A stretch of 64,000 nt of DNA from Cellvibrio sp. KY-GH-1 (GTDB lineage Bacteria > Pseudomonadota > Gammaproteobacteria > Pseudomonadales > Cellvibrionaceae), in assembly GCF_008806975.1 (NCBI RefSeq), contig NZ_CP031728.1, positions 5,249,501 to 5,313,500 of the forward strand. The letters are read 5' to 3'. The first letter of the stretch is position 1; every line of letters starts with the position of its first letter. A model generated the notes under the pieces. The model worked only from the letters and a program-made list of their open reading frames with translations. It did no database searches and had not been told where the DNA came from. Both the position numbers and the translations under genes were made by a program. This document shows positions 9,370 through 18,858 of the stretch, piece by piece.

Positions 9370-9386
9370 GTAGTATATTATGCTAC
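9370..9386. promoter_or_regulatory. Putative operator of the parDE operon
   Basis: GTAGTATATTATGCTAC is a near-palindrome (14 of 17 positions symmetric) with a TATATTAT segment that can serve as a -10 box, about 40 bases before parD. A related half-site GAGTAGTATG follows at once. ParD-type antitoxins repress their own promoter through such sites. Confidence 0.5.
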
Positions 9387-9422
9387 TGAGTAGTATGTGT
9401 ATGGCGAATCTGAGGCATTAGT

Positions 9423-9701
9423 ATGGGTATGGTAAAAAAGAGTATTACGGTAACCGACCAGCAAGATAGCTGGATTAAGGCCCAGATTGAGATGGGCCAT
9501 TACGGCAACGAAAGTGAGGTGGTCAGGGAGCTCATACGTGAACGCCAATTGCGAGAGCAGGAAGCCGCAATGGGAATTGAGCTGATCCGTGGAAAATTGA
9601 TTCAGGCGGAACAAAGCGGGTTTAGTGAACAAAGCACGGAAGACCTGTTAAAGGAAATTAAGAAGGGATTGGGGCGTAATGCGGTATCGACTAAGTCATG
9701 A
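9423..9701 (+). CDS. parD: Antitoxin of the ParD family (ribbon-helix-helix)
   Basis: A 92-residue protein. The N-terminal ribbon-helix-helix DNA-binding fold (about residues 3-45: SITVTDQQDSWIKAQIEMG, then NESEVVRELIRE) is typical of ParD/CopG antitoxins. The C-terminal half is helical and charged and would wrap the toxin. GAGG 7 bases before ATG9423 supports this start; ATG9429 is an alternative. It overlaps the toxin gene by 23 bases, so the two are translationally coupled. It neutralises ParE and represses the operon together with it. Confidence 0.92.
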   Translation: MGMVKKSITVTDQQDSWIKAQIEMGHYGNESEVVRELIRERQLREQEAAMGIELIRGKLIQAEQSGFSEQSTEDLLKEIKKGLGRNAVSTKS

Positions 9702-9969
9702 AGCAAGGATGGATCTGGCCAGAATTTACTGGCACGGCGTAACGGAATTCGGCGAGCATCAAGCGGAACGTTACTATCATGCACTGATCGCGCGATTCGA
9801 AAAAATAAGTCGTGCCCCTCTGGTTTATCCGGCTGTTGATGATATCCGCGAAGGTTATCGGCGCAGTGTTTGCGGTGTTGATAGTATTTATTATCGCGTG
9901 AACGCCCAAGACAATTATGTTGAAATAATGAGGGTGCTTGGTCGGCAAGATGCTTTCGATAATCTGTAA
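9679..9969 (+). CDS. parE: Toxin of the ParE/RelE superfamily
   Basis: A 96-residue basic protein with the ParE signature: SHEARMDLARIYWHG at the start, YYHALIARFEKIS in the middle, then YPAVDDIREGYRRSVCGVDSIYYRV and IMRVLGRQD at the end. ParE toxins generally poison DNA gyrase, and the antitoxin is the preceding gene. The length is normal for the family and the frame is intact, so the pair is probably functional. It is bracketed by two identical 26-bp repeats, a possible trace of how it arrived. Confidence 0.92.
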   Translation: MRYRLSHEARMDLARIYWHGVTEFGEHQAERYYHALIARFEKISRAPLVYPAVDDIREGYRRSVCGVDSIYYRVNAQDNYVEIMRVLGRQDAFDNL

Positions 9970-10065
9970 TTTGCTATTTCTTGGCTGACGTCGAATGGTT
10001 GTGAATAAAATTACACTTTCATTTTTATCGTTGCAGATCTAATCCTTGTATAACAGTTTTATATT

Positions 10066-10091
10066 CCGTAGGGGCGCAATTTATTGCGCCC
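10066..10091. repeat. 26-bp palindromic repeat, copy 2
   Basis: Identical to 9239-9264. It is followed by a T-rich run (CTTTTTTTTG), so on the plus strand it could also act as a terminator for parDE. Confidence 0.85.
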
Positions 10092-10119
10092 TTTTTTTTG
10101 TTGGGGCAATGCTTGGCGA

Positions 10120-10692
10120 TTATTTCGAATAACTGCTGTCAGTTTTAAATGCTTCGCCGGTGGTATAAAACTCCCCGGCAGCCATATAGTGGATGCTGCG
10201 TTTTTGTGGATCGTCAGAGAAATGCCAGCGACCATTAAGAAATTGTTCGGCATCGGCATAGGCAGCGACAACTTCGCCGACGATGAGATCAATGTCTTCT
10301 GCGCCTTGCTTGATTACTTTGCACTCCAGCCAGCCAATGCAATCTTCAATAAAGGGTGCAGCGATTTTAGCGGCGGGGAATGTGTTGATATTGAAGCGGG
10401 AAAATTTATCCAGCTCGCGGCCGCTCACATCACCAACATCCAATGTGAGCTGCGCAATTTTGCGCATGGGAAATTGCAAACCAAATTCGCCGCTGGCGTT
10501 GACCAATTCGCGCGTGTAGGTGTTTTTATCAATCACGACTGCAACTTTGGCGGGCGAAAAATCCAGCGGCATAGTCCAGGCGGCAGCCATGATATTGCGT
10601 TTCTCTCCATGGGCGCTGGTGATAATGCTGACCGGGCCATGGTTGAACAGCTTGTAACTGTCTTTCAGCGGTATTGATATAGGCTGGGTCAT
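10120..10692 (-). CDS. Flavin reductase-like domain protein (DIM6/NTAB family)
   Basis: A 190-residue FMN-binding split-barrel protein. The start PVSIITSAHGEKRNIMAAAWTMPLDFSPAKVAVVI matches the flavin reductase-like family, where this region binds FMN. Such proteins reduce flavin with NAD(P)H or act as partner reductases; the specific partner is not evident. It follows the transglutaminase gene on the same strand after 21 bases and may be the last gene of the Anbu-locus transcript, although its function does not obviously connect. Confidence 0.82.
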   Translation of the reverse strand: MTQPISIPLKDSYKLFNHGPVSIITSAHGEKRNIMAAAWTMPLDFSPAKVAVVIDKNTYTRELVNASGEFGLQFPMRKIAQLTLDVGDVSGRELDKFSRFNINTFPAAKIAAPFIEDCIGWLECKVIKQGAEDIDLIVGEVVAAYADAEQFLNGRWHFSDDPQKRSIHYMAAGEFYTTGEAFKTDSSYSK

Positions 10693-10713
10693 GGAGCGGA
10701 TAATTCCTGGGGA

Positions 10714-11616
10714 TTAGAGGCCCTGAATTATATCCTCGGTGACCCTCTGTACGTCTACCGATACCATCAGCTGGGGCGAGATCCCGCCGCCAAAAATGAC
10801 GCCTTTGAGCGGCGTGACATCGGAATAGTCACGTCCCCACGCGGTGGTAACGTGTTGTGCACTGGTAAGGGTGTTGTTGGTGGGGTCGAACTCGTACCAA
10901 CCTTCGCCCGGCGAATAAACCGCAAACCAGGCGTGACTGGCATCTGCACCTACCAATTTTTCTTTGCCGGGTGGAGGTAATGTTTCCAGATAGCCGCTGA
11001 CATAACGCGCTGGATATCCCAGCGAACGCAAACACCCAATAGCCAGGTGCGCAAAATCCTGGCAGACGCCGCGTTTATGTTTGAGCACTTCGGCCAGTGG
11101 CGTGGCGACATCCGAGAAATTTGGATCGTAGGTAAAATCGTTAAATATGCGTTGGGTCAAATCCATGACTGCCGAGAGAAACGGGCGGTCATCAGCAAAA
11201 CTCGCGGTCGCGTATTCGGCTAAATCCGGGTGCTGTTGCACCATGGGAGAATCCAATAAAAATTCGCGTGCGCACAGTGTTTCCCAATCCTTACTATTTT
11301 TGAGCAGGTATTTGACGTAGGCACAAGGTGTCCCAAAGTCTAAATTGATGTTGCTGGTGTTTTCCTGAATGGTTAATTCACTGGTTATGCTGACTTTCAG
11401 TTCCTGATGATCTTTTTCGATCGCAAATTGTAGAAAACGATTGCCAAAATAATCTAGATGCTGGGACTGGCTGGAAATCGCCGGCGACAATTTAATCTCA
11501 ATATTTTCTACGCGCTGACGTTCTGTCGAGCGCGGTAGTACGTAGGCCAGGTTGTAGCAGTGGCTTACGGGTAGCGCATATTTGTAACAGGTGCTGTGAT
11601 GAATACGGTATTTCAT
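10714..11616 (-). CDS. Transglutaminase-like cysteine peptidase of the Anbu locus
   Basis: A 300-residue protein with a bacterial transglutaminase N-terminal domain (MKYRIHHSTCYKYALPVSHCYN) and a transglutaminase core. The catalytic triad is visible: Cys in KRGVCQDFAH, His in DASHAWF and Asp in EFDPTNN. Its start overlaps the stop of the ATP-grasp gene by ATGA, so the two are translationally coupled. The family's true substrate is unknown; in genomes it travels with the alpha-E/ATP-grasp protein and Anbu. Cytoplasmic, as no signal peptide is seen. Confidence 0.9.
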   Translation of the reverse strand: MKYRIHHSTCYKYALPVSHCYNLAYVLPRSTERQRVENIEIKLSPAISSQSQHLDYFGNRFLQFAIEKDHQELKVSITSELTIQENTSNINLDFGTPCAYVKYLLKNSKDWETLCAREFLLDSPMVQQHPDLAEYATASFADDRPFLSAVMDLTQRIFNDFTYDPNFSDVATPLAEVLKHKRGVCQDFAHLAIGCLRSLGYPARYVSGYLETLPPPGKEKLVGADASHAWFAVYSPGEGWYEFDPTNNTLTSAQHVTTAWGRDYSDVTPLKGVIFGGGISPQLMVSVDVQRVTEDIIQGL

Positions 11617-14162
11617 AGCTGATCTTGCCAGTTAGTATTTTTTACTAGCAGTTGCGGGCCTTCGGCGTGATCGAAATAGCGTTGGCCAATCGCTTTCGCG
11701 GTGTTGGTAATAAGATATTGCAAGCGTGACAGTAACTGGTCCAGCTCGGTTCGAATCCCACTTTCGGTTTTCGCTAACAGTTTTACATCGCTGAGTTTTA
11801 ATGCAGTAGTCGCTTCCAATAAAAATTTGTGCTCAGCCAAAAGTGCTTCGCCGTCGTTAGGTAGTTCAGCAAAGTGTTGATCGAGACGATCCAATTGATA
11901 AATTAATGAGCGTGGGTTTTTGGAGTTGAGCATCATCATCTCCAAACCTTGATCAATGCGGATACCGTTTTGATAGCGGCGACGATACGGAATTAGCGCC
12001 TCGCCGCACATCAGGCAGGACTCGATTAAAATTTCCTGTTCGGTCTCATCAAAACGGGCACATAACATTGAACGTAAACTGGAAATAATTTGCAGTGCAC
12101 GCTCAAGCTTGCGGCCCATTTCCATAAAGTGCCAGCCATTTCCGCGTGTCATGCTTTCGTGGATAAGGCCGGCGAAGGCAAGCAAGGTGGTGATCATTGG
12201 GGCAAGCGCATCTTCCAGAGCTGAAAGTGACGAGGGTTCGAGCGTGGTTTTCAGTTGCTCCAATTCGTCGCCGATATCGTTGATAACACGTTGGGTGTCA
12301 CTGGAAAGTTGCTCCTTTACTTGCTCGGCAGAATTGATCATCGCGAGAATATTATTAGCAACGCTGCCTAGTCGTTGCTGCTCCACAATAATGGCAATCA
12401 TTTCCGGCTCGGGATTTTTTAGCAGTGCCGGCTGCAAACTGGTAAAGCCTGGGTAGGTGGAGGTAACGTGTGTGACTGCGCTGAGCAGCGTACGTTGAAC
12501 CGCATCGGGCAATTTTTCGGTTTTGTTAATTTGAATGAACACCGTACGCAATAAACGCAGCGCAGATTCTGCGCGCTCGGCGTAGCGACCCATCCAAAAT
12601 AAATTTTCCACAACACGACTGGGAACTTCTGAGCTGCTCTCTACTGTGGGTTGAACTTCCAGGGGGCGCAAACTGATTTGCTTTTCCGGTTCAGACGCCA
12701 GTATCCAAGTATCTTTGGATACTGAGCCGCGCTGGTTTGAAATAATTTTTTTGTTCGGATCTAAATTAACGCGTGTGAGTCCGCCCGGCATTACCGCGTA
12801 AGAACCTTCGCTTGCCACTGAAAATGTCCGTAATACCGCAGGGCGTGGTTGCACTTCGCCCTGAAACCAGGTGGGCGTACTGGCGCCGGGAATAAATTCT
12901 TTGGCCGCAAATTGATAAGGGTTTTTACGGATACGATTTTGCCAGGCGAGCAACTTGGTATCATCCATATCGCCGCCATAGACCTCATAGATTCCCGGGC
13001 GTCGGTAGGTTGGTTTAATCATCAGATTTTTTAAATTTGCGCACACGTATTCCAAATCATCCGGGTTTCCGCACCACCAGGTTCGTACTGACGGTAATTG
13101 CAATTCTCGCCCCAGCAGTGCTTTGGCAATAGCAGGCAAATAGCGCAATAGCGCGGGGTTTTCTAGAACACTGGAACCAAGCGGATTGGCAATCGCCACT
13201 CGCCCCGTGCGCGCGACTTCCAATAAGCCGGGTACGCCCAAGCGCGAGTCACCCTTCAATTCAACCGGGTCGCAATAAATGTCGTCTACGCGGCGCAAAA
13301 TGACATCCACGCGTTTTAATCCATCCAGTGCTTTCATCCACACATAGCCGTTGCGCACGCTTAAATCGCTGCCTTGCACTAATTGGAAACCCAAATAGTT
13401 GGCGAGGTAGGCGTGTTCGAAATAGGCCTCGTTATAAATACCCGGAGTGAGAACAACAATACGGGCTATTCCACCGTTGGGATTTAATTCTTGTAGGCGC
13501 TGGCGCATGCGCGAAAAAAATAACGACAAGCGGTGTACATGGCTGTCGCGAAATAAGCTCGGGAAAACCCGATTCATTACCGTGCGATTTTCAAGTGCAT
13601 AACCTGCGCCGGACGGTGCCTGGGTGCGGTCGCCCATGACATGCATGGTGCCGTTGGGTGCACGTACCAAATCGACGCCGTGCAAAATTAATTGATGGGT
13701 GCCGGGAAGTTTTACCGCGTGGCAGGGGCGTAAAAAACCTTGGTGAGAAAACAGCAGTTCCGGCGGAATAATGCCTTGGCGAATTAATTTGCGATCGCCG
13801 TAAATGTCTTGCAGTAAAAAATTAAACAGCTCGGCACGCTCAATCAAACCAGACTCAATTTGGCTCCATTCATCGCTGTTAATAAGGAGTGGAATGGGAT
13901 TCAGTTGCCAACTTTGGTTAGCGTCAGGCTCATCATAAATTTTATAAGTGGCGCCATCGTCGCGCAGAATCCTCCGCGCTTTCTTTTGGCGTTCTTCGAT
14001 GGTGTCTTGCCCCAATGTTTCCAGGCTGTGCAGCAGGTAGCGCCAATAGGGGCGGATGCGCCCGTCTTTGTCGTAGGCTTCATCAGCTCCATCCGTGGGT
14101 GATGGATAGCTGAATGCACGGTTATTGGTATTGACCCTTGTTTCCATAGACTTGGAATTCAT
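11613..14162 (-). CDS. Circularly permuted ATP-grasp type 2 / alpha-E fusion protein
   Basis: An 849-residue fusion. The N-terminal part (about 60-510) is a circularly permuted ATP-grasp ligase domain (RQGIIPPELLF, LVRAPNGTMHVMGDRTQAPSG, then MIKPTYRRPG and an FIPGAS-type end). The C-terminal part (about 535-840) is an alpha-E (DUF403) helical domain beginning VENLFWMGRYAERAE. In many genomes these are two adjacent genes; here they are one. The ATP-grasp fold predicts ATP-dependent amide or peptide bond formation and the partner transglutaminase predicts cleavage or transfer, but the product is not established. The start is uncertain: ATG14162 or ATG14147. Confidence 0.88.
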   Translation of the reverse strand: MNSKSMETRVNTNNRAFSYPSPTDGADEAYDKDGRIRPYWRYLLHSLETLGQDTIEERQKKARRILRDDGATYKIYDEPDANQSWQLNPIPLLINSDEWSQIESGLIERAELFNFLLQDIYGDRKLIRQGIIPPELLFSHQGFLRPCHAVKLPGTHQLILHGVDLVRAPNGTMHVMGDRTQAPSGAGYALENRTVMNRVFPSLFRDSHVHRLSLFFSRMRQRLQELNPNGGIARIVVLTPGIYNEAYFEHAYLANYLGFQLVQGSDLSVRNGYVWMKALDGLKRVDVILRRVDDIYCDPVELKGDSRLGVPGLLEVARTGRVAIANPLGSSVLENPALLRYLPAIAKALLGRELQLPSVRTWWCGNPDDLEYVCANLKNLMIKPTYRRPGIYEVYGGDMDDTKLLAWQNRIRKNPYQFAAKEFIPGASTPTWFQGEVQPRPAVLRTFSVASEGSYAVMPGGLTRVNLDPNKKIISNQRGSVSKDTWILASEPEKQISLRPLEVQPTVESSSEVPSRVVENLFWMGRYAERAESALRLLRTVFIQINKTEKLPDAVQRTLLSAVTHVTSTYPGFTSLQPALLKNPEPEMIAIIVEQQRLGSVANNILAMINSAEQVKEQLSSDTQRVINDIGDELEQLKTTLEPSSLSALEDALAPMITTLLAFAGLIHESMTRGNGWHFMEMGRKLERALQIISSLRSMLCARFDETEQEILIESCLMCGEALIPYRRRYQNGIRIDQGLEMMMLNSKNPRSLIYQLDRLDQHFAELPNDGEALLAEHKFLLEATTALKLSDVKLLAKTESGIRTELDQLLSRLQYLITNTAKAIGQRYFDHAEGPQLLVKNTNWQDQL

Positions 14163-14244
14163 TGCGTTGATTCATTGTAGTTATGTGTATGCCATTCATT
14201 TTAACCCCATTTCCTCATTGGCGACCCGGTTTCTGCGTAGTTCC

Positions 14245-14270
14245 CTCAACCCTGCGCGCACAGGGTTGAG
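14245..14270. repeat. Stem-loop between the DUF2126 and ATP-grasp genes
   Basis: CTCAACCCTG, six bases, CAGGGTTGAG: a perfect 10-bp stem. No T tract follows on the minus strand, so it is more likely an mRNA stability or attenuation element than a full terminator. Confidence 0.55.
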
Positions 14271-14282
14271 TGGTTCAGACGT

Positions 14283-17200
14283 TTAGCGCCGTAGATCCAG
14301 CGTGTGGGGGTACTCATCGGCTGGTTCTTCCATCGGAGGTGCCATGGGGCGCGGCGGATGTTTGTGCTCGAAAAACTCGCGCAGGATTTTGCCGGCGGGT
14401 GTTATAGGCAAAGCGCCTGGCGTGTGGTTGAAGTCGAAGAAACGGTTGCCGCGACGTGACTCCGCCTCGTTGGCATTGACCGGGAAGCGATCATAACTGC
14501 GCCCGCCAGGGTGGCTGACGTGATAACTACAACCCCCGATACTCTTACCATTCCAGGTATCGATCAAGTCAAACACCAGCGGTGAATGGATGCCAATGGT
14601 GGGATGAAGGGCCGAAGGCGGCTGCCAGGCGCGATAGCGCACACCGCCGACATACTCTCCATGTTTACCGGTTGGGCTCAAACACACGCGACGACCATTA
14701 CACGCAAGCACATAGCGGCCCGGTGTTAAGCCGGTGACTTTTACTTGCAAGCGCTCGACTGATGAATCTACATAGCGCGAGGTACCAAAGCTACTCACCT
14801 CTTCGCCCAGAACATGCCAGGGCTCAATGGCCCAGCGCAATTCGATTTGGATATCATCCAACTGCACGCGGCCATAATGCGGGAAGCGAAATTCTTCAAA
14901 AGCGGCGAGCCATTCGAGCTGGAAGGGATAGCCATTTTCATTCAAATCATTAACGACATTGCGTAAATCTTCCCACACATAATGCGGTAGCATAAATTTA
15001 TCGTGCAGCAATGTTCCCCAGCGTACCAGTGGTTGCTTATAGGGATTTTTCCAGAAGCGGCTGATCAAGCAACGCAGCAATAAAATTTGCACCAGTGACA
15101 TGCGCGCGTGCGGAGGCATTTCAAAACCGCGAAACTCCAAAATGCCTTGGCGACCGCTGGCACTACCCGGTGAATATAATTTATCGATGCAAAATTCCGA
15201 GCGGTGAGTGTTGCCAGTAATGTCGATTAGTAGATTGCGCATTAGTCTATCAACTAGCCACGGCTGCTCCACAATGCCTTCGGGCATTTGTTTGAACGCA
15301 ATCTCTAATTCGTAAAGCATTTCATCGCGGCCTTCATCCACGCGCGGCGATTGACTGGTTGGTCCGATAAATAAACCGGAAAATAAATAGGAGAGCCCCG
15401 GGTGATGTTGCCAATAAGTTACCAGACTGCGCAATAAATCGGGCCGGCGTAAAAATGGACTGTTAGCGGGAGACCATCCGCCAAACGTGACGTGGTTGCC
15501 ACCGCCGGTGCCGGAGTGACGGCCGTCGAGCATAAATTTTTCAGTGCCCAATCGGCATTGCCGCGCATCTTCATACAGCGCTTCGGTGTTGTTGACCAAA
15601 TCTTTCCAAGTTTCAACCGGATGAATATTAACTTCTATTACACCTGGGTCTGGCGTAATTAAAAACTTCTTCAGGCGATAATCTTTCGGCGGTTCATAAC
15701 CTTCAATGACGACTGGAATGCCTAATGCCGACGCGGTGTCCTCAATGGCTTCGATGAGCGCTACATAGTGTTCCAAATAAGTGAGTGGCGGCATAAATAA
15801 ATGCATGCGGCCTTCACGCACTTCAAAACAGAGTGCAGTGCGAATGACATAGCCCGCTTCAATATAGGATTTGTTCGGTGGTTTTTGTTTGGATTGTGTC
15901 TGCGCGGGACGGAGTTGTAAGGTTTGCGAGTGCGGACCGGTTTTACCCGGGCCGGATTTTTCCAGGGTTAACTGGTTGTATTGCTGGCCACTGGGCGCCA
16001 GAGGTTCGCGCGTTTCCAGTGGATCATTTTCTGGTTGGTAACGCTCGTACTCATGTGCCGGAAAGTCGAGCGAGTTTAGCGGCAAGCGTAATCCCATGGG
16101 GGAGTCGCCGGGGATTAATAACAAATTATCGGCGCGCATTTTCCAACGGCCAGTGAGCCAATTGTGATGGATGTAATTCCACTCAATCGGTAATACATAA
16201 CCGGATTCGGTATTTAACCCGCGCGATAAAATCTGGGCGATACGACGCCGTTCCAAGTCATCTTTTAAATCCGCTTTTAACGGGTCAATATCAGCGGGTA
16301 ACTTTTGCTCGGCCCACAAGTAATAAAGGGTGTCTTCATAGGCGGGAATAATATGTTCGCTGTTGACGTGAATTTTATCGCACAAGGCGTCCGCGAATTT
16401 TTTTGCATCCAGATGCGTTAAGCCGTAATCCTTATCGACACGCGCGAGTAGCGCAGGGTTGCGCCACAAAGCTTGGCCATCAGTACGCCAGAAACAGCCG
16501 AGAGCCCAGCGTGGCACTTCTTCGCCCGGATACCATTTTCCCTGGCCATAGTGCAGCAAACCATTCGGGGCAAACGTAGTGCGCATGCGCAGTAATAAAT
16601 CTTTGGCGAGGCGCAATTTATCGGCACCTAATGCGCCTGTGTTCCATTGTTCTGATTCCATGTCGTCGATGGAAACGAACGTTGGTTCACCGCCAGTCGT
16701 CAAGCGAACATCCTGCTCAATTAATTCTTTATCGATGGCCGCGCCCAGTGCATTAATCGTCGCCCATTGCTCTTCGGTGTAAGGTTTGGTTACGCGTGGG
16801 TCTTCGAGTACGCGAAACACTTCGTTGCTGTAACTGAATTCCACTTCGCATTTACTAGTGGCACCAGTGATAGGTGCGGCAGAAATAGGATCTGGCGTAC
16901 ACGCGAGCGGAATGTGACCCTCGGTGGCCAATAAGCCGGACGTGGGATCGAGCCCAACCCAGCCGGCACCGGGAATAAAAATTTCGGTCCAGGCATGCAA
17001 ATCGGTGAAATCTTTCTCCGGGCCGCTGGGGCCATCGAGTGCTTTTACATCGGCAGTGAGTTGCACCAAATAGCCGGATGCAAAACGTGCGGCATAACCC
17101 AAGTGACGGAAAACTTGTACTAATAACCAGGCGCTGTCGCGGCAAGATCCCTTGGCGAGTGTTAATGTTTCTTCACAGGTTTGTATGCCCGGTTCAAGAC

Positions 17201-17705
17201 GCACGCCATAACCAATGTCCTGTTGGATTTGCTGATTGATGCTCACCATAAAATCGTTAATGTGCCAGGGATTTTCGGTGACCTGACGATGGCGAATTTC
17301 CGCTTTAATTTTATTGACCAATTTGCTGAGTAGGGGACCAGCTTCAGCAATCTCCAGATAGGGAATTAATTCGCGCTTTAATTGTGGGTCATATTCAAAG
17401 GGCACATGCTCGGCATATTCCTCGACAAAAAAGTCGAAGGGATTTATCGACGTCATCTCCGCGACCACTTCCACTTCAAATTTTAAATGGCTGCACTGTT
17501 CCGGAAACACCAGACGTGCCTGGAAATTACCAAAAGGGTCCTGTTGCCAGTTAATAAAGTGCTCTGGTTCTATCTTGAGCGAGTAACTGTGAATTTTGGT
17601 GCGACTATGCGGCGCCGGGCGCAAACGCAATACATGGGGGAACAGAGTGGTAAGACGGTCAAAACGGTATTCAGTCTTATGATGAATGGCAACGCGAATA
17701 GCCAT
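14283..17705 (-). CDS. Large transglutaminase / DUF2126 protein of the Anbu locus
   Basis: About 1140 residues. The N-terminal domain (MAIRVAIHHKTEYRFDRL) and transglutaminase core carry the triad Cys in AKGSCRDSAW, His in DLHAWTE and Asp in GLDPTSG. The rest is DUF2126, a long domain containing GEPTFVS and LDGRHSGTGGGNHVTFGG. ATG17705 was chosen over the upstream ATG17750 because GGAAGGAA lies just before it and the family starts with MAIRVAI. The protein is regularly linked to Anbu and the alpha-E/ATP-grasp pair. The proposed role is processing or ligation of peptides, unproven. Confidence 0.88.
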   Translation of the reverse strand: MAIRVAIHHKTEYRFDRLTTLFPHVLRLRPAPHSRTKIHSYSLKIEPEHFINWQQDPFGNFQARLVFPEQCSHLKFEVEVVAEMTSINPFDFFVEEYAEHVPFEYDPQLKRELIPYLEIAEAGPLLSKLVNKIKAEIRHRQVTENPWHINDFMVSINQQIQQDIGYGVRLEPGIQTCEETLTLAKGSCRDSAWLLVQVFRHLGYAARFASGYLVQLTADVKALDGPSGPEKDFTDLHAWTEIFIPGAGWVGLDPTSGLLATEGHIPLACTPDPISAAPITGATSKCEVEFSYSNEVFRVLEDPRVTKPYTEEQWATINALGAAIDKELIEQDVRLTTGGEPTFVSIDDMESEQWNTGALGADKLRLAKDLLLRMRTTFAPNGLLHYGQGKWYPGEEVPRWALGCFWRTDGQALWRNPALLARVDKDYGLTHLDAKKFADALCDKIHVNSEHIIPAYEDTLYYLWAEQKLPADIDPLKADLKDDLERRRIAQILSRGLNTESGYVLPIEWNYIHHNWLTGRWKMRADNLLLIPGDSPMGLRLPLNSLDFPAHEYERYQPENDPLETREPLAPSGQQYNQLTLEKSGPGKTGPHSQTLQLRPAQTQSKQKPPNKSYIEAGYVIRTALCFEVREGRMHLFMPPLTYLEHYVALIEAIEDTASALGIPVVIEGYEPPKDYRLKKFLITPDPGVIEVNIHPVETWKDLVNNTEALYEDARQCRLGTEKFMLDGRHSGTGGGNHVTFGGWSPANSPFLRRPDLLRSLVTYWQHHPGLSYLFSGLFIGPTSQSPRVDEGRDEMLYELEIAFKQMPEGIVEQPWLVDRLMRNLLIDITGNTHRSEFCIDKLYSPGSASGRQGILEFRGFEMPPHARMSLVQILLLRCLISRFWKNPYKQPLVRWGTLLHDKFMLPHYVWEDLRNVVNDLNENGYPFQLEWLAAFEEFRFPHYGRVQLDDIQIELRWAIEPWHVLGEEVSSFGTSRYVDSSVERLQVKVTGLTPGRYVLACNGRRVCLSPTGKHGEYVGGVRYRAWQPPSALHPTIGIHSPLVFDLIDTWNGKSIGGCSYHVSHPGGRSYDRFPVNANEAESRRGNRFFDFNHTPGALPITPAGKILREFFEHKHPPRPMAPPMEEPADEYPHTLDLRR

Positions 17706-17925
17706 AAAAAATTCCTTCCAATAACCGGAGAGTGAGCCAAACTGGTGCATTCAAGTGTGCACCAGAGTGGGAAATGGGCAAGTTATTATCATCCCCAATC
17801 GTTGTGATGCTGTGACAATCACTTTTATTGCAGATGGGCTCGCCTTTTCATGGGTTGGGGTTATTAAGGCAATATCTGCACCATATGCACACCTGTTCGT
17901 TCGCCAGAAGGAGAACGCGCAAATA

Positions 17926-17953
17926 AAAACGCCGCAGAGGTTGCGGCGTTTGA
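17926..17953 (-). terminator. Rho-independent terminator after the Anbu gene
   Basis: The stem is AACGCCGCA / TGCGGCGTT with a short loop. On the minus strand it is followed by TTTTTATTTG. It lies just past the Anbu stop (17966) and would separate Anbu from the DUF2126 gene, making two transcripts of the locus. Confidence 0.75.
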
Positions 17954-17965
17954 ACGTGCGGGCCT

Positions 17966-18685
17966 TTAGTTCTGCGGCGGTGGCGGTAACTGCAAAAAAG
18001 CCTGAACGATCTGGTGATCCCAGGATTTGGTCAGGTTGCGCAGGTACTCGTTGTCGGCCGCGAAGGCGCTGTGTTTCATAACGCCGCTGTCCGTGGCGTA
18101 GGTCATCAGCTCAATTGGCGGGCCGACGGTGAGGTTGGAACGCATCGTGGAATCCATGGACACCAGCGCGCAGAGGGAGGCAGTATCCAGTGCGGTTTCG
18201 GGCTTAAGGATACGATCCAGAATCGGTTTGCCGTACTTGCTCTCGCCAATTTGCAGGTAGGGCGTTTGGTCCGAAGTGGTGATGTGGTTGCCCTGTGGGT
18301 AAATCAGCATCACTGCCGGCGTCTCCAGACCGATTTGACCGCCCAGCAAAAAGCTGGCTTCAAAGCTGACATTGCTATTGTGTTGGGCGTGTTTTTCCTG
18401 AATTGCGACGCTTATTTCACCGACGTAATCGGCGGCATCGTGGATACTAGCTACGGTGGCGAGGCTAATATCCGCACCATCTTTGATGTCTTTACGGATT
18501 TTGGCGATCACCGATTGGGTGGTGGCCAGGTTTCCGGCAGAGTTAATCACCAACTGGCGGTCGCCTTGAATACTGAAATGGTACAGCTTGCTATAGGTGC
18601 TGACCTGATCGACACCGGCATTGGTGCGGGAGTCTGAACAGAAGACTAAACCCGCATTAACTTTTATCGCGACGCAGTAGGTCAT
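17966..18685 (-). CDS. Anbu, proteasome-related Ntn-hydrolase
   Basis: A 239-residue proteasome-fold protein. It starts M-T-Y-C-V-A; removal of Met exposes Thr2, the expected N-terminal nucleophile. It continues with GLVFCSDSRTNAGVD, the Asp/Arg motif of the beta-subunit fold, and GQIGLETPAVMLIYPQGN. It matches Anbu (ancestral beta subunit), which forms ring assemblies related to HslV and 20S proteasome subunits. Its substrate and natural activity are unsettled in the literature. The two transglutaminases and the ATP-grasp/alpha-E gene downstream are its standard neighbours. The C-terminus ends in a Pro-rich tail. Confidence 0.9.
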   Translation of the reverse strand: MTYCVAIKVNAGLVFCSDSRTNAGVDQVSTYSKLYHFSIQGDRQLVINSAGNLATTQSVIAKIRKDIKDGADISLATVASIHDAADYVGEISVAIQEKHAQHNSNVSFEASFLLGGQIGLETPAVMLIYPQGNHITTSDQTPYLQIGESKYGKPILDRILKPETALDTASLCALVSMDSTMRSNLTVGPPIELMTYATDSGVMKHSAFAADNEYLRNLTKSWDHQIVQAFLQLPPPPQN

Positions 18686-18858
18686 AGTTTGAACCGGTAC
18701 TAAAAAAAGGGCGGTTAGGTTAAGAGCAGGTTAAACCACCGTCAAGGCAATTTTTGACGACGGGCTGATATGCACCAAAAAAGATCTTTTGTTTATGCCC
18801 TAAAACTAAGCTGCTGGAATCAAAGACTTATCGGGTAGTTTTAGGGGAAACCGGTGAG

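Noticed and set aside
10084..10677. 197-codon plus-strand frame opposite the flavin reductase gene
   Set aside because: It is antisense to a recognised gene of normal length, with no domain or ribosome site.
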